A DNA stretch of 11,700 bases from Actinobacteria bacterium UBA4719 (lineage in GTDB: Bacteria; Actinomycetota; Actinomycetes; Actinomycetales; Dermatophilaceae): positions 1-11,700 of the forward strand of contig DHJN01000163.1 of the NCBI GenBank assembly GCA_002404345.1, in the 5' to 3' direction. A program made the position numbers and the translations under genes. Below the pieces are notes generated by a model. The model did no database searches. It worked only from the letters and a program-made list of their open reading frames with translations, and was not told where the DNA came from. The stretch's first letter is position 1. Each line of letters opens with the position of its first letter. Below are positions 1 to 5,380 of the stretch, in pieces.

Positions 1-432
1 CTGGCCACCAGCATCGGCGACACCATGCGCCGTGCCGCAGACAGCCACGAGGACCGCAGCGCCACCACCGAGGCCGCGCACTGGCTTAGTGATTACGTTG
101 CCCAGCAAGGCGGCCAGGTGCCCAGTGTCGACGCGAAGAAGGCCGGTCGGATCGCCGGGCACAGTGACAAGGCGATCCGCGGAGCACGTGAGCGTCTGCG
201 CCTCACAGTGACCCACAGCGGCTTCCCGAGGGCCACCTTCTGGGAGCTTCCCGCAGTCGTGCCCTCCCAGTCGTGCCCAGTACCTAGGGGAGACATATCA
301 ATGGGCATAACTGGGCACGACTGGGCACCACTGCCGCCAGTCGTGCCCAGTGAGGCCCAGTCGCGCCCACCAAATGGAGACGGGGACGAGGCGGGCACGA
401 CTGACCTTCAACAGCCATGGGGTGAGTCGTGA
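1..432 (+). CDS. Replication ATPase/primase-associated protein, C-terminal end (partial)
   Basis: The reading frame is open from base 1 to the TGA at 430-432, so this is the 3' end of a gene that begins left of the window. The first 80 or so visible residues (ending near the FWELP segment) look like the winged-helix-like tail of the AAA_25/RepA-type ATPases that accompany primases in actinobacterial phage-like elements; the catalytic domain is not visible. After that the protein becomes low-complexity, because the DNA is a set of repeats (CCAGTCGTGCCCAGT and its complement) read through as coding sequence. Such proteins load or drive replication of the element. The family call is by resemblance to a tail region only; a primase-helicase fusion is also possible. 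The repeat-derived extension suggests the origin overlaps the gene's 3' end. Confidence 0.55.
   Translation: MATSIGDTMRRAADSHEDRSATTEAAHWLSDYVAQQGGQVPSVDAKKAGRIAGHSDKAIRGARERLRLTVTHSGFPRATFWELPAVVPSQSCPVPRGDISMGITGHDWAPLPPVVPSEAQSRPPNGDGDEAGTTDLQQPWGES
254..403. repeat. Iteron cluster A, both orientations, inside the rep gene
   Basis: The 15-base motif CCAGTCGTGCCCAGT occurs exactly at 267-281 and 337-351, and exactly inverted at 310-324. Shorter or degenerate copies lie at 254-264 (forward, 11 bases), 357-370 (forward, one internal change) and 393-403 (inverted, 11 bases). The copies at 267 and 310 face each other across an A/T-richer stretch (282-309), unusual in this GC-rich DNA. Six copies within 150 bp, partly head to head, are typical of initiator binding sites. 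I infer one half of a replication origin. Confidence 0.7.
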
Positions 433-570
433 CCAGTCACGCGGCCAGTCACGGCACCTTTTCGGCCGTGACAGTCACAGCAGTCACACAGCAGTCACGA
501 CCGAGCGACGCTCACGCACAGAACACCAGTCACGCGGCCAGTCACGGCAGTCACGGGGCGGGCAGTCACG
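433..570 (+). repeat. Iteron cluster B: nine same-direction CAGTCAC repeats
   Basis: CAGTCAC starts at 434, 446, 472, 481, 492, 527, 539, 548 and 563, all in one orientation, most followed by G. A 24-bp block at 433-456 recurs perfectly at 526-549 and holds two iterons 12 bp apart. GTGAC at 468-472 faces GTCAC at 474-478. The stretch lies immediately after the rep stop codon and carries no convincing gene; the frame that runs through it codes only QSR-rich repeat product. With cluster A it forms a probable origin of replication. Confidence 0.7.
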
Positions 571-576
571 CTCCCT

Positions 577-596
577 CCCCCCTTTGTAAAGGGGGG
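577..596 (+). promoter_or_regulatory. C6/G7 hairpin over the ribosome binding site of the next gene
   Basis: CCCCCCTTT (577-585) pairs with AAAGGGGGG (588-596). The formal loop is only two bases, so the inner T-A pairs probably open. The G run continues to 599 and is the only Shine-Dalgarno-like sequence for the GTG at 605, so pairing would hide it. It could equally be a weak terminator for the rep transcript. Confidence 0.45.
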
Positions 597-604
597 GAGC
601 AGCC

Positions 605-802
605 GTGAGCCTCAACGAGATGTTCGAGGCACTGTCCGGCCGGCGCATCCCAGGCGGCTGCGACGACTGCGACGCCTACCAGACCATGACCCAGCGCGAC
701 GGCATCTACGCCATCGAGGTCAGCCACGACGAAACCTGTCCCTTCTACCAAAAGCGCGCCGCACGTCGCGCTGCCCGCCGCCGGAAGGGTGGCGGGTCAT
801 GA
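605..802 (+). CDS. Small Cys-containing phage-element protein, function unknown
   Basis: A 65-aa protein starting at GTG 605, with the G-rich run at 591-599 as ribosome binding site about 5 bases upstream. The N-terminal part (MSLNEMFEAL, then RRIPGGCDDCDAYQ) resembles short hypothetical proteins found in actinobacteriophages and related integrated elements. Cys19 and Cys22 form a C-x2-C pair; His41 and Cys46 further on could complete a metal site. The last 17 residues are strongly basic (Arg/Lys/Ala), suggesting nucleic-acid contact. Its stop overlaps the next gene's start in an ATGA, so the two are probably translated together. No function can be assigned; the zinc-binding idea is inference from the cysteine spacing. 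Confidence 0.65.
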   Translation: MSLNEMFEALSGRRIPGGCDDCDAYQTMTQRDGIYAIEVSHDETCPFYQKRAARRAARRRKGGGS

Positions 803-1431
803 TCTACGCCGACATCGAAACTGCGCCCCACGCAACCGCCGCCCCTGGCGGGGTCGGCACCTGCCCCGCCTGCACGGCGAAGGTCATCGCCAAGTGCGGC
901 CCGATCGTTTCCTGGCACTGGGCGCACGCCCGCGGCGAAGACTGCGATCCATGGTCCGAGCCGATGAGCGCATGGCACCTGTCCTGGCAGGCCCACGCAC
1001 CAGACGAACGCCGGGAAGTCATCCTCGGCCAGCACCGTGCCGACGTCGTTGCCCCAGACGGGTCCGTCGTGGAAGTCCAACGCTCCACCATCGCCGCCGA
1101 CGAGATCAGGGAACGCGAAGCGTTCTACGCGTTCTTCGGGTCGATGACGTGGATATTCGATGCCCGCGGAGCCTACGAGGATCTGCGCCTCGATGTGCGC
1201 CGGCCTCGCAACCCGCGCACACCCGACTACGTCACCTTCCGGTGGAAGCACCCACGTAAGTCGATCGCGGCCTGCACCGCTCGCGTACTACTCGACATCG
1301 GCACCGGCGAGCTGTTGCGCGTCGGGCGGATCTACCCGGACGCACCGTGTGGAGGCTGGGGCCACCTCATCCCGGTATCGACGGTCGCCCGCTGGATCTC
1401 AGGGACCGACTGCGAGAGGCGGCCAGCATGA
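799..1431 (+). CDS. CoiA-like nuclease-domain protein
   Basis: A 210-aa protein with the layout of the competence CoiA-like family, a PD-(D/E)xK-type nuclease fold. Near the N-terminus is a C-x2-C pair (Cys22, Cys25; Cys33 nearby), then the HWAH motif (residues 40-43), which corresponds to the family's H-F-A-H, and a Trp-His pair at 59-60. The catalytic core follows: Glu73, HRAD with Asp82, and VEVQ with Glu92 and Gln94. All expected acidic residues are present, so the enzyme is probably active. CoiA proteins act in recombination of incoming DNA in competent bacteria; in phages their role is not established. Here it is coupled by ATGA overlaps to genes on both sides (799 and 1428) and sits beside the replication module, suggesting DNA processing or recombination. 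Family call fairly sure, substrate unknown. Confidence 0.72.
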   Translation: MIYADIETAPHATAAPGGVGTCPACTAKVIAKCGPIVSWHWAHARGEDCDPWSEPMSAWHLSWQAHAPDERREVILGQHRADVVAPDGSVVEVQRSTIAADEIREREAFYAFFGSMTWIFDARGAYEDLRLDVRRPRNPRTPDYVTFRWKHPRKSIAACTARVLLDIGTGELLRVGRIYPDAPCGGWGHLIPVSTVARWISGTDCERRPA

Positions 1432-1739
1432 GCCACCCGGGAGCGACAGTCATGACCCCGGCATCACCGCGACCACGCGAGCGGCCCAACGCCGACGCCG
1501 ACCAAGCAATGCGCGCACTCGGCAACGCACTCCTGTCGATGCTCGACCGCGACCAAGCACCACCCTGCGCAGGCGACGACAGGTGGACATCTGACGACCA
1601 CACCACCCGCACCGACGTCGCCAAGCACTGCCAACCCTGCCCACTGCTCGACCCATGCGGCACCGCAGCCACAGCAACCAAGGCCCGGTTCGGCACATGG
1701 GCCGGGATCGACCGCACACCCCGAGGGAGGACCCCATGA
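1428..1739 (+). CDS. Divergent WhiB-family iron-sulfur regulator
   Basis: Starting at ATG 1428 (GAGAGG at 1414-1419, and ATGA overlap with the upstream stop) this gives 103 aa. An in-frame GTG/ATG further upstream would overlap the CoiA gene heavily; ATG 1452 is an alternative. The four cysteines fit the WhiB cluster site: Cys47, then Cys68-x2-Cys71-x5-Cys77. The usual G-(V/I/F)-W-G-G turn is present as GTWAG (89-93), with Ala replacing the first glycine of the last pair, followed by a short Arg-rich tail. WhiB proteins bind a 4Fe-4S cluster and usually act with the primary sigma factor. Phage-borne members can repress host whiB genes. Its place in an early operon suggests control of element or host genes; which one is not visible. 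Confidence 0.75.
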   Translation: MSHPGATVMTPASPRPRERPNADADQAMRALGNALLSMLDRDQAPPCAGDDRWTSDDHTTRTDVAKHCQPCPLLDPCGTAATATKARFGTWAGIDRTPRGRTP

Positions 1740-1864
1740 CCACCGAGTACGACCACGACGAGACCGAGCAAGCCAAACACATCAACCTCACCATCACGAA
1801 CGTCGCGACCACAGGCGAGGACACGACCGTCACCGTGACACCGACAGCGGAGGGCAACCCATGA
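1736..1864 (+). CDS. 42-aa hypothetical protein
   Basis: A short acidic, Thr-rich protein from ATG 1736, supported by GGGAGG at 1724-1729 and by ATGA overlaps at both ends (with the WhiB gene before and the 47-aa gene after). It begins with an Asp/Glu/His stretch and ends in alternating Thr-Val residues that could form a beta strand. I do not recognise a family. Reality is supported mainly by gene packing and ribosome binding site. Confidence 0.5.
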   Translation: MTTEYDHDETEQAKHINLTITNVATTGEDTTVTVTPTAEGNP

Positions 1865-2004
1865 CCGACGTGAGCGAGGACATGACCCACGCACCCAACT
1901 GCCCGCACCCAGGCACCACCACCACACACGGGCACAGCGTCGCCGTGACCAGGTGCCACGGCTGCGGAGCCATCACCACCACGCGCAAGCAACCGGGGCC
2001 ATGA
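1861..2004 (+). CDS. 47-aa possible zinc-ribbon protein
   Basis: ATG 1861 to TGA 2002-2004, with a good GGAGGG site at 1849-1854 and ATGA overlap with the preceding gene. The 47-aa product carries Cys14-Pro-His16 and, after a short Thr/His-rich loop, C-x2-C (Cys32, Cys35) followed by Gly. This spacing fits a minimal zinc-ribbon knuckle. Small zinc ribbons of this kind are frequent in actinophage early operons, with unknown roles. The metal site is inference. Confidence 0.55.
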   Translation: MTDVSEDMTHAPNCPHPGTTTTHGHSVAVTRCHGCGAITTTRKQPGP

Positions 2005-2174
2005 AAATCCTTGGACCGACCGCCCGGGACCACCCCGCAATCGCACTCCTCGTCTTCATCGTCCGCAGCAGCCGCGAAATCTTTGGAGCGACCACCCGGC
2101 GACTACCCCGCAAGTGGTTCGTTTTCTCTCTAGCCGATTCGTGTAGTCACTCACCCCCGAGGAGGGCCCTGTAA
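2001..2174 (+). CDS. Weak 57-aa ORF overlapping a regulatory repeat region
   Basis: The frame from ATG 2001 to TAA 2172-2174 is linked by ATGA to the gene before and by TAATG to the gene after, which argues for a gene. Against this, there is no clear Shine-Dalgarno site, the second half has poor codon choice and an odd composition (Ser/Arg-rich), and the DNA holds an imperfect 37-38-bp direct repeat better explained as a control region. No family is recognised. I list it as possible rather than likely. Confidence 0.25.
   Translation: MKILGPTARDHPAIALLVFIVRSSREIFGATTRRLPRKWFVFSLADSCSHSPPRRAL
2004..2113. repeat. Imperfect 37-38-bp direct repeat before the RHH gene
   Basis: The segment at 2004-2040 recurs at 2076-2113, 72 bp away, with about 31 identical positions and one single-base gap. 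Shared blocks include TTGGA, CGACC, CCCGG and ACCCCGCAA. It lies just upstream of a gene for a ribbon-helix-helix protein, a family that often binds direct repeats at its own promoter. A single AGTCACT (2145-2151), like the origin iterons, sits between the repeat and the ribosome binding site. Confidence 0.6.
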
Positions 2175-2560
2175 TGGCCGGTACACCTGTCTCCATCCGG
2201 TTGGATCCGGCGACCCACCAGCGGCTTACAGAGGCTGCCGTGGTCGCTCAGCGGTCTGTCTCCGGTCTCGCCGCTGACTTGATCCGTGGAGGCCTTTCCG
2301 GCGCACCACCTCCGCGTGTGGCTGACGGTGAGCATCCGCTGGTGGCGCACGTGCTGGCGATGTTCGCGAGGCTCGAAGGCTTGGACGTGGACAGCCAGCG
2401 TGAGGCTGCGCTGGTCCTGGCCAAGATCGCTGCGGCTGGTGGTGCGCCGGCCGTGGGTGCGGTCAAGGAGCTGCGCAGCATCTTCTTCGAGGTCGAGCGC
2501 CTCACCGATCACGACGACTTCGGCGACCAGCTCAGTGAGCCGACTGGGGGCATCGCATGA
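2174..2560 (+). CDS. Ribbon-helix-helix protein with C-terminal extension
   Basis: A 128-aa protein from ATG 2174, with a strong GGAGG at 2161-2165. Residues 5-42 fit a ribbon-helix-helix DNA-binding domain: a beta strand PVSIRLD, a first helix (about 13-25) and a second helix beginning at SVSGLAADLI. The remaining 85 residues are mainly helical and end in an acidic tail (about 112-122). RHH domains bind DNA as dimers, as autorepressors or as DNA-recognition subunits of packaging enzymes. The C-terminal part, and the position two genes before the capsid gene, would also suit a terminase small-subunit-like role, as seen in actinophages; I cannot decide between the two. The repeat just upstream favours at least an autoregulatory function. 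Confidence 0.6.
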   Translation: MAGTPVSIRLDPATHQRLTEAAVVAQRSVSGLAADLIRGGLSGAPPPRVADGEHPLVAHVLAMFARLEGLDVDSQREAALVLAKIAAAGGAPAVGAVKELRSIFFEVERLTDHDDFGDQLSEPTGGIA

Positions 2561-2811
2561 GGTCAAGGAAGCGTTCGCTGACGGACTACCTGGCTGCCGA
2601 GATGCCGGTTGCGCTGCAGTGGTTCAACCGGCCGAGCGACCACGAAGAAGATGCTTGGATGACGCACCGGGCCGCGTGGGCTCGACTTCATCGTGTCGAC
2701 TTGCTGGACCTGATCCGGCACGACGCCGCGGCCAAGCGGGCTGACGCAGGTTTGCCGCGGAGGCCGATTCCATCCCGCACCAACCCGATTCACGCCGAAG
2801 GAGAATCATGA
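2557..2811 (+). CDS. 84-aa hypothetical protein
   Basis: ATG 2557 overlaps the preceding stop (ATGA) and has a G-run (2546-2550) six bases upstream. The protein is basic at both ends and rich in Trp and Asp in the middle (several DxW and HRxxW-like segments, residues 15-50), with a flexible Pro/Arg tail. Predicted mainly helical. No family recognised. Its place between the RHH protein and the capsid module suggests a late or packaging-linked role, by position only. Confidence 0.55.
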   Translation: MRSRKRSLTDYLAAEMPVALQWFNRPSDHEEDAWMTHRAAWARLHRVDLLDLIRHDAAAKRADAGLPRRPIPSRTNPIHAEGES

Positions 2812-3158
2812 GTGAACCGATGTCCGAAGAGTTGGCGAAGGCCCTTGCCCGCATGGGCTACGTGGACCGTCGCGCTCTGCGGAAGTACGCCGAGCGCGAC
2901 CCGAACCTTGGCGACGACTCGTGGAGCCCGTGGCTTCAGGGGCTGTTTGAGGCGCTCGTGGTCGAGCTGGACGCGTTGGAGCTGCGGGAGTGGCACGAGG
3001 ACGCACGCCGGCGTGCCACTGACGCCGCGGTGATCGAGGCGATGGAGGCCCCGATGCGTGCCGAGCATGACGCGGCGGTCGAGGCCGCATCGGCCAAGGC
3101 GGTGTGGCCTGAGCGTCACGAGGAGCCGAGGACGAAGGCGTGGTGGCCGGATGTCTGA
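2808..3158 (+). CDS. 116-aa helical hypothetical protein
   Basis: ATG 2808 has AAGGAG at 2798-2803 and overlaps the previous stop by ATGA. The protein is charged and almost wholly helical: an N-terminal segment MSEELAKALARMGY, an Ala/Glu/Arg-rich middle (about 45-100) likely to form coiled coil, and a Trp-rich end (KAWWPDV). There is no protease or portal motif. Being next to the capsid gene, a scaffolding or connector-like role is possible, but nothing in the sequence proves it. Last member of the coupled gene run; a 232-bp gap follows. Confidence 0.55.
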   Translation: MSEPMSEELAKALARMGYVDRRALRKYAERDPNLGDDSWSPWLQGLFEALVVELDALELREWHEDARRRATDAAVIEAMEAPMRAEHDAAVEAASAKAVWPERHEEPRTKAWWPDV

Positions 3159-3390
3159 TGCATCTCTGTCGTCGCTCACTGGTATCCTGATGGTGTCGTT
3201 CAGTGCAGCCCGATTGGTCTCCGACCACGGGAAGCCGACCGGGGCAGGCTCCGCCGCCCGGATGGCCCGCCAGTAGCGGCCGAGGATGGCTCGGGTGAGT
3301 GCTCCGCACCCCGAACAGAGGCCATCACCAACCCCATTCTGTTGCGCCCGTTGACGTTTCGTCCGGGCATGTCCTGAGGAGTACCTGAAA
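3159..3390 (+). other. Structured gap before the capsid gene
   Basis: This 232-bp stretch has no convincing gene. A 41-codon frame (ATG 3151 to TAG 3274-3276) overlaps the upstream gene by 8 bases but lacks a good ribosome binding site. Two neighbouring hairpins are visible near 3278-3312: CCGAG/CTCGG with a five-base loop, then CGGGTG/CACCCCG. A TATCCT (3183-3188) could be a -10 box, but no matching -35 is seen. It may hold the capsid leader or promoter, or be the scar of lost morphogenesis genes. Confidence 0.4.
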
Positions 3391-4746
3391 ATGACCATCC
3401 TTGACGAGGTGAAGGCCAGTCGCCGCAAGGCTAAGGCCGCCTTGGAGGCGTTGAGCCTCCGCATGACCGTGTCGACGGCCTCGGAGGCGCGCAGCCTGCA
3501 ACCGCGGTTCGATGCGGGTGTCGCCGAGCTGCAGACGTTCGACGACCGCATCGAGGAGCTGCACGAGGTTGAGCTCCGTGAGGCCGCGGCAGCCCATGCC
3601 CGTATCGAGCCCGGCCACCAGGCCCGGTTCACCACGAACGACGCCGACGTCTACCACGACCCGCACGCCGACCCCCATGGGCCGTCGTTCTTCCGCGACA
3701 TGCGCAACTCCCGCCTTGGTGACTGGGCCGCTGCCGAGCGGCTGCAACGCAACCAAGCCGCACGCGGCATGGAGACCCGGGCGGGTGACATGACGACCGT
3801 CGCAGGCGCTGGCGGGCAGTTCGCGCCCCCGCTGTGGTTGGTGCAGGAGTTCGTTCAGTTGGCCCGCCCTGGTCGGATCACCGCGGACCTCGTGCACAAA
3901 GAAGTCCTGCCCGGTGGTGTGGCGAGCATCAACCTGCCGAAGGTGAGCGGTGGCGCAACGACCGCGGTGCAGGCCCTGCAGAACACGGCCGTGTCCGACA
4001 CTGCGATGACGACGACCTCGGTCAGCTCGGGCATCACCACGATCGCGGGCAAGCAGATCGTGTCCCTGCAGCTTCTCGCGCAGTCCGGTATCCCGTTCGA
4101 CCGCGTGATCTTGGGCGACCTCGCGGCGGACTACGCCAAGCAGATCGACCTGCAGGTCATCAGCGGTTCGGGTGCAGCGGGCCAGTTGCGTGGCCTGCTC
4201 AACGGTGCCGGTGTTGGTGCGACGACGTTCACGAGCGCGACCCCGGCCGTGACATCCACGACCGCGGCGAACAGCTTCTACAACAAGCTCGTCAGCTCGG
4301 TCAACAGCGTCTACACGGCGCGGTTCCAAGCACCCACAGCGATCATCATGCACCCGGTTCGGTGGTCATGGATCCTGGAGGCCATCGACACGGCGACACG
4401 GCCCTTGGTCGTGCCGGACGGGTCGGTGTTCAACTCGATCGGCACCGCTACCGGCGGGGTCGCACAGGGCAACGTCGGGACCATCCTGGGCCTGCCCGTG
4501 TACCTCGACCCGAACATCCCCGTCAACCTCGGGGCGGGCGTCAACGAAGACCGCGTGTTTGTCCTCAAGGCCGACGACGTTTACCTCTACGAGTCCGAAC
4601 TGCAGATGGAGTCGTTCGAGGCGACCTATGCCGACCAGGCGTCGTGCCTGTTCAGGGCGCTGGCCTACAGCGCGCTGATCCCGGACCGGTTCGGGGCCAG
4701 CGTGAACGTCGTCGCCGGGACCGGACTTGTTGCGCCGGTCCTGTAG
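3391..4746 (+). CDS. HK97-fold phage major capsid protein
   Basis: 451 aa from ATG 3391, with GAGGAG at 3376-3381. It belongs to the phage_capsid (HK97-type) family. Residues 1-70 are a charged coiled-coil segment like the delta/scaffolding domain; 95-130 include the FFRDMRNSRLGDW stretch typical of the linker; the shell domain begins around 138 (GAGGQFAPP) and runs to the end. Recognisable shell parts include the E-loop/P-domain stretch with INLPKVSGG (near 181-189), KQIDLQVISGSGAAGQLRGL (about 250-270) and the late region with LGLPVYLDPNIP. Length is normal for a precursor that still carries its delta domain. In classical HK97 phages a neighbouring prohead protease removes this domain; none is found here. 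It is the only clear structural gene in the window, so a helper phage or genes elsewhere would be needed to finish a particle. Confidence 0.92.
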   Translation: MTILDEVKASRRKAKAALEALSLRMTVSTASEARSLQPRFDAGVAELQTFDDRIEELHEVELREAAAAHARIEPGHQARFTTNDADVYHDPHADPHGPSFFRDMRNSRLGDWAAAERLQRNQAARGMETRAGDMTTVAGAGGQFAPPLWLVQEFVQLARPGRITADLVHKEVLPGGVASINLPKVSGGATTAVQALQNTAVSDTAMTTTSVSSGITTIAGKQIVSLQLLAQSGIPFDRVILGDLAADYAKQIDLQVISGSGAAGQLRGLLNGAGVGATTFTSATPAVTSTTAANSFYNKLVSSVNSVYTARFQAPTAIIMHPVRWSWILEAIDTATRPLVVPDGSVFNSIGTATGGVAQGNVGTILGLPVYLDPNIPVNLGAGVNEDRVFVLKADDVYLYESELQMESFEATYADQASCLFRALAYSALIPDRFGASVNVVAGTGLVAPVL

Positions 4747-4751
4747 TTCGT

Positions 4752-4791
4752 CCCTGGCCTGTCCGCTACCCCCTGTTAGGGCGGGCCAGGG
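4752..4791 (+). terminator. Hairpin terminator after the capsid gene
   Basis: CCCTGGCC (4752-4759) pairs with GGCCAGGG (4784-4791), with an inner CCCT-GTT-AGGG hairpin. It begins 5 bases after the capsid stop codon. No T tract follows, as is common in GC-rich actinobacteria. Confidence 0.6.
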
Positions 4792-4929
4792 CAACAAGCT
4801 TGGCTGCCCGCGTCAACGTCACCGGCCCGCTCATCAGCATGAGGCGGGGACCGGAGCGAAGGACGGTCGAGGACTCTCGTGAGTGGGGTCCGCTGACACC
4901 GAACCTGCGCGGGCCGCCGTCCCACAACA

Positions 4930-4969
4930 GCAGCGCCCGGCCTCTCGACTCATCGAGGCCGGGCGCTGC
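4930..4969. terminator. Strong bidirectional terminator, 15-bp perfect stem
   Basis: GCAGCGCCCGGCCTC (4930-4944) pairs perfectly with 4955-4969 around a 10-base loop. It lies between the capsid gene and the convergent gene ending at 4985, so it can stop transcription from both sides. The 4792-4929 stretch between this and the first hairpin shows no convincing gene. Confidence 0.75.
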
Positions 4970-4984
4970 CGTGCTGGGTGGGAT

Positions 4985-5236
4985 TCAGTCTTCGCGGGTG
5001 ACCTCCACGCCGTGGCCGTTGGCGCCGAGGGCGGCACGCAGCTCCTCGATGGTGTCGGCGTCGTAGCCGTCACCGAGGACTATCTCGTTGCCGAGCCGCC
5101 CGGACTGGCTTACGCCCACGTGGTGGCCGAGGATCTCGGCCGCGATGGTCTGGATGGCTCCAGGGTTGCGGTCGGATTCGATGGTGCTCATGACGGCAGC
5201 TGGTGATCCTTGGCCCAGGATGCGGCCGCGGGTCAT
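4985..5236 (-). CDS. 83-aa hypothetical protein at the element's right end
   Basis: The start is the ATG whose complement is 5234-5236, because a near-perfect AAAGGAGGA lies just upstream (complement of 5241-5249); a longer frame to 5296 has no such site. The 83-aa product starts with a basic segment, has Gly/Ser-rich turns, and ends with an acidic helix and strand (about 58-83, YDADTIEELRAAL then GVEVTRED). I recognise no family. It is the only minus-strand gene of the element part and is cut off from the capsid transcript by two terminators. Its upstream region contains phased AGTC repeats. Such a lone reversed gene at an element edge is often a maintenance or regulatory gene, but that is conjecture. 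Confidence 0.6.
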   Translation of the reverse strand: MTRGRILGQGSPAAVMSTIESDRNPGAIQTIAAEILGHHVGVSQSGRLGNEIVLGDGYDADTIEELRAALGANGHGVEVTRED

Positions 5237-5257
5237 GATGTCCTCCTTTCGCTCTCT

Positions 5258-5369
5258 AGTCCGCAGAAAGTCCGCAAGACGTTCACAAACAGTCACCGTC
5301 TGTCACCGGTCGGAATGGGTATCACCGCAGGTCAGCGCCCTTTACCGTCCATAGTCACCGGTAGTCACC
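5258..5369 (+). repeat. Three pairs of helically phased AGTC repeats
   Basis: AGTCCGCA occurs at 5258 and 5269 (11 bp apart); AGTCACC at 5291 with TGTCACC at 5301 (10 bp); AGTCACC at 5353 and 5363 (10 bp). Each pair would sit on one face of the helix. They are upstream of the minus-strand gene and near the expected attachment end. They share the AGTC(AC) core with the origin iterons at 433-570. Likely a protein-binding array: integrase arm sites, excisionase or regulator sites, or a second replication site. Confidence 0.55.
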
Positions 5370-5380
5370 TATGCGGGCGT

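Noticed and set aside
350..589. 79-codon frame across the origin repeats
   Set aside because: Its product is a QSRGQSR-type repeat made by the iterons, it has no ribosome binding site of its own and overlaps the rep end in another frame.
745..1251. Long minus-strand frame opposite the CoiA gene
   Set aside because: It is a shadow of the CoiA-like coding frame; the plus strand has motifs, a start with ATGA coupling and family resemblance.
3151..3276. 41-codon frame after the 116-aa gene
   Set aside because: Overlaps the previous gene by 8 bases with only a weak ribosome binding site, and no family is recognised; mentioned under the gap instead of called as a gene.
3834..5066. 410-codon plus-strand frame overlapping the capsid gene
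   Set aside because: High-GC shadow frame of the capsid gene with Arg/Gly/Pro-rich composition. Its tail from ATG 4841 also lacks a ribosome binding site and crosses a terminator.
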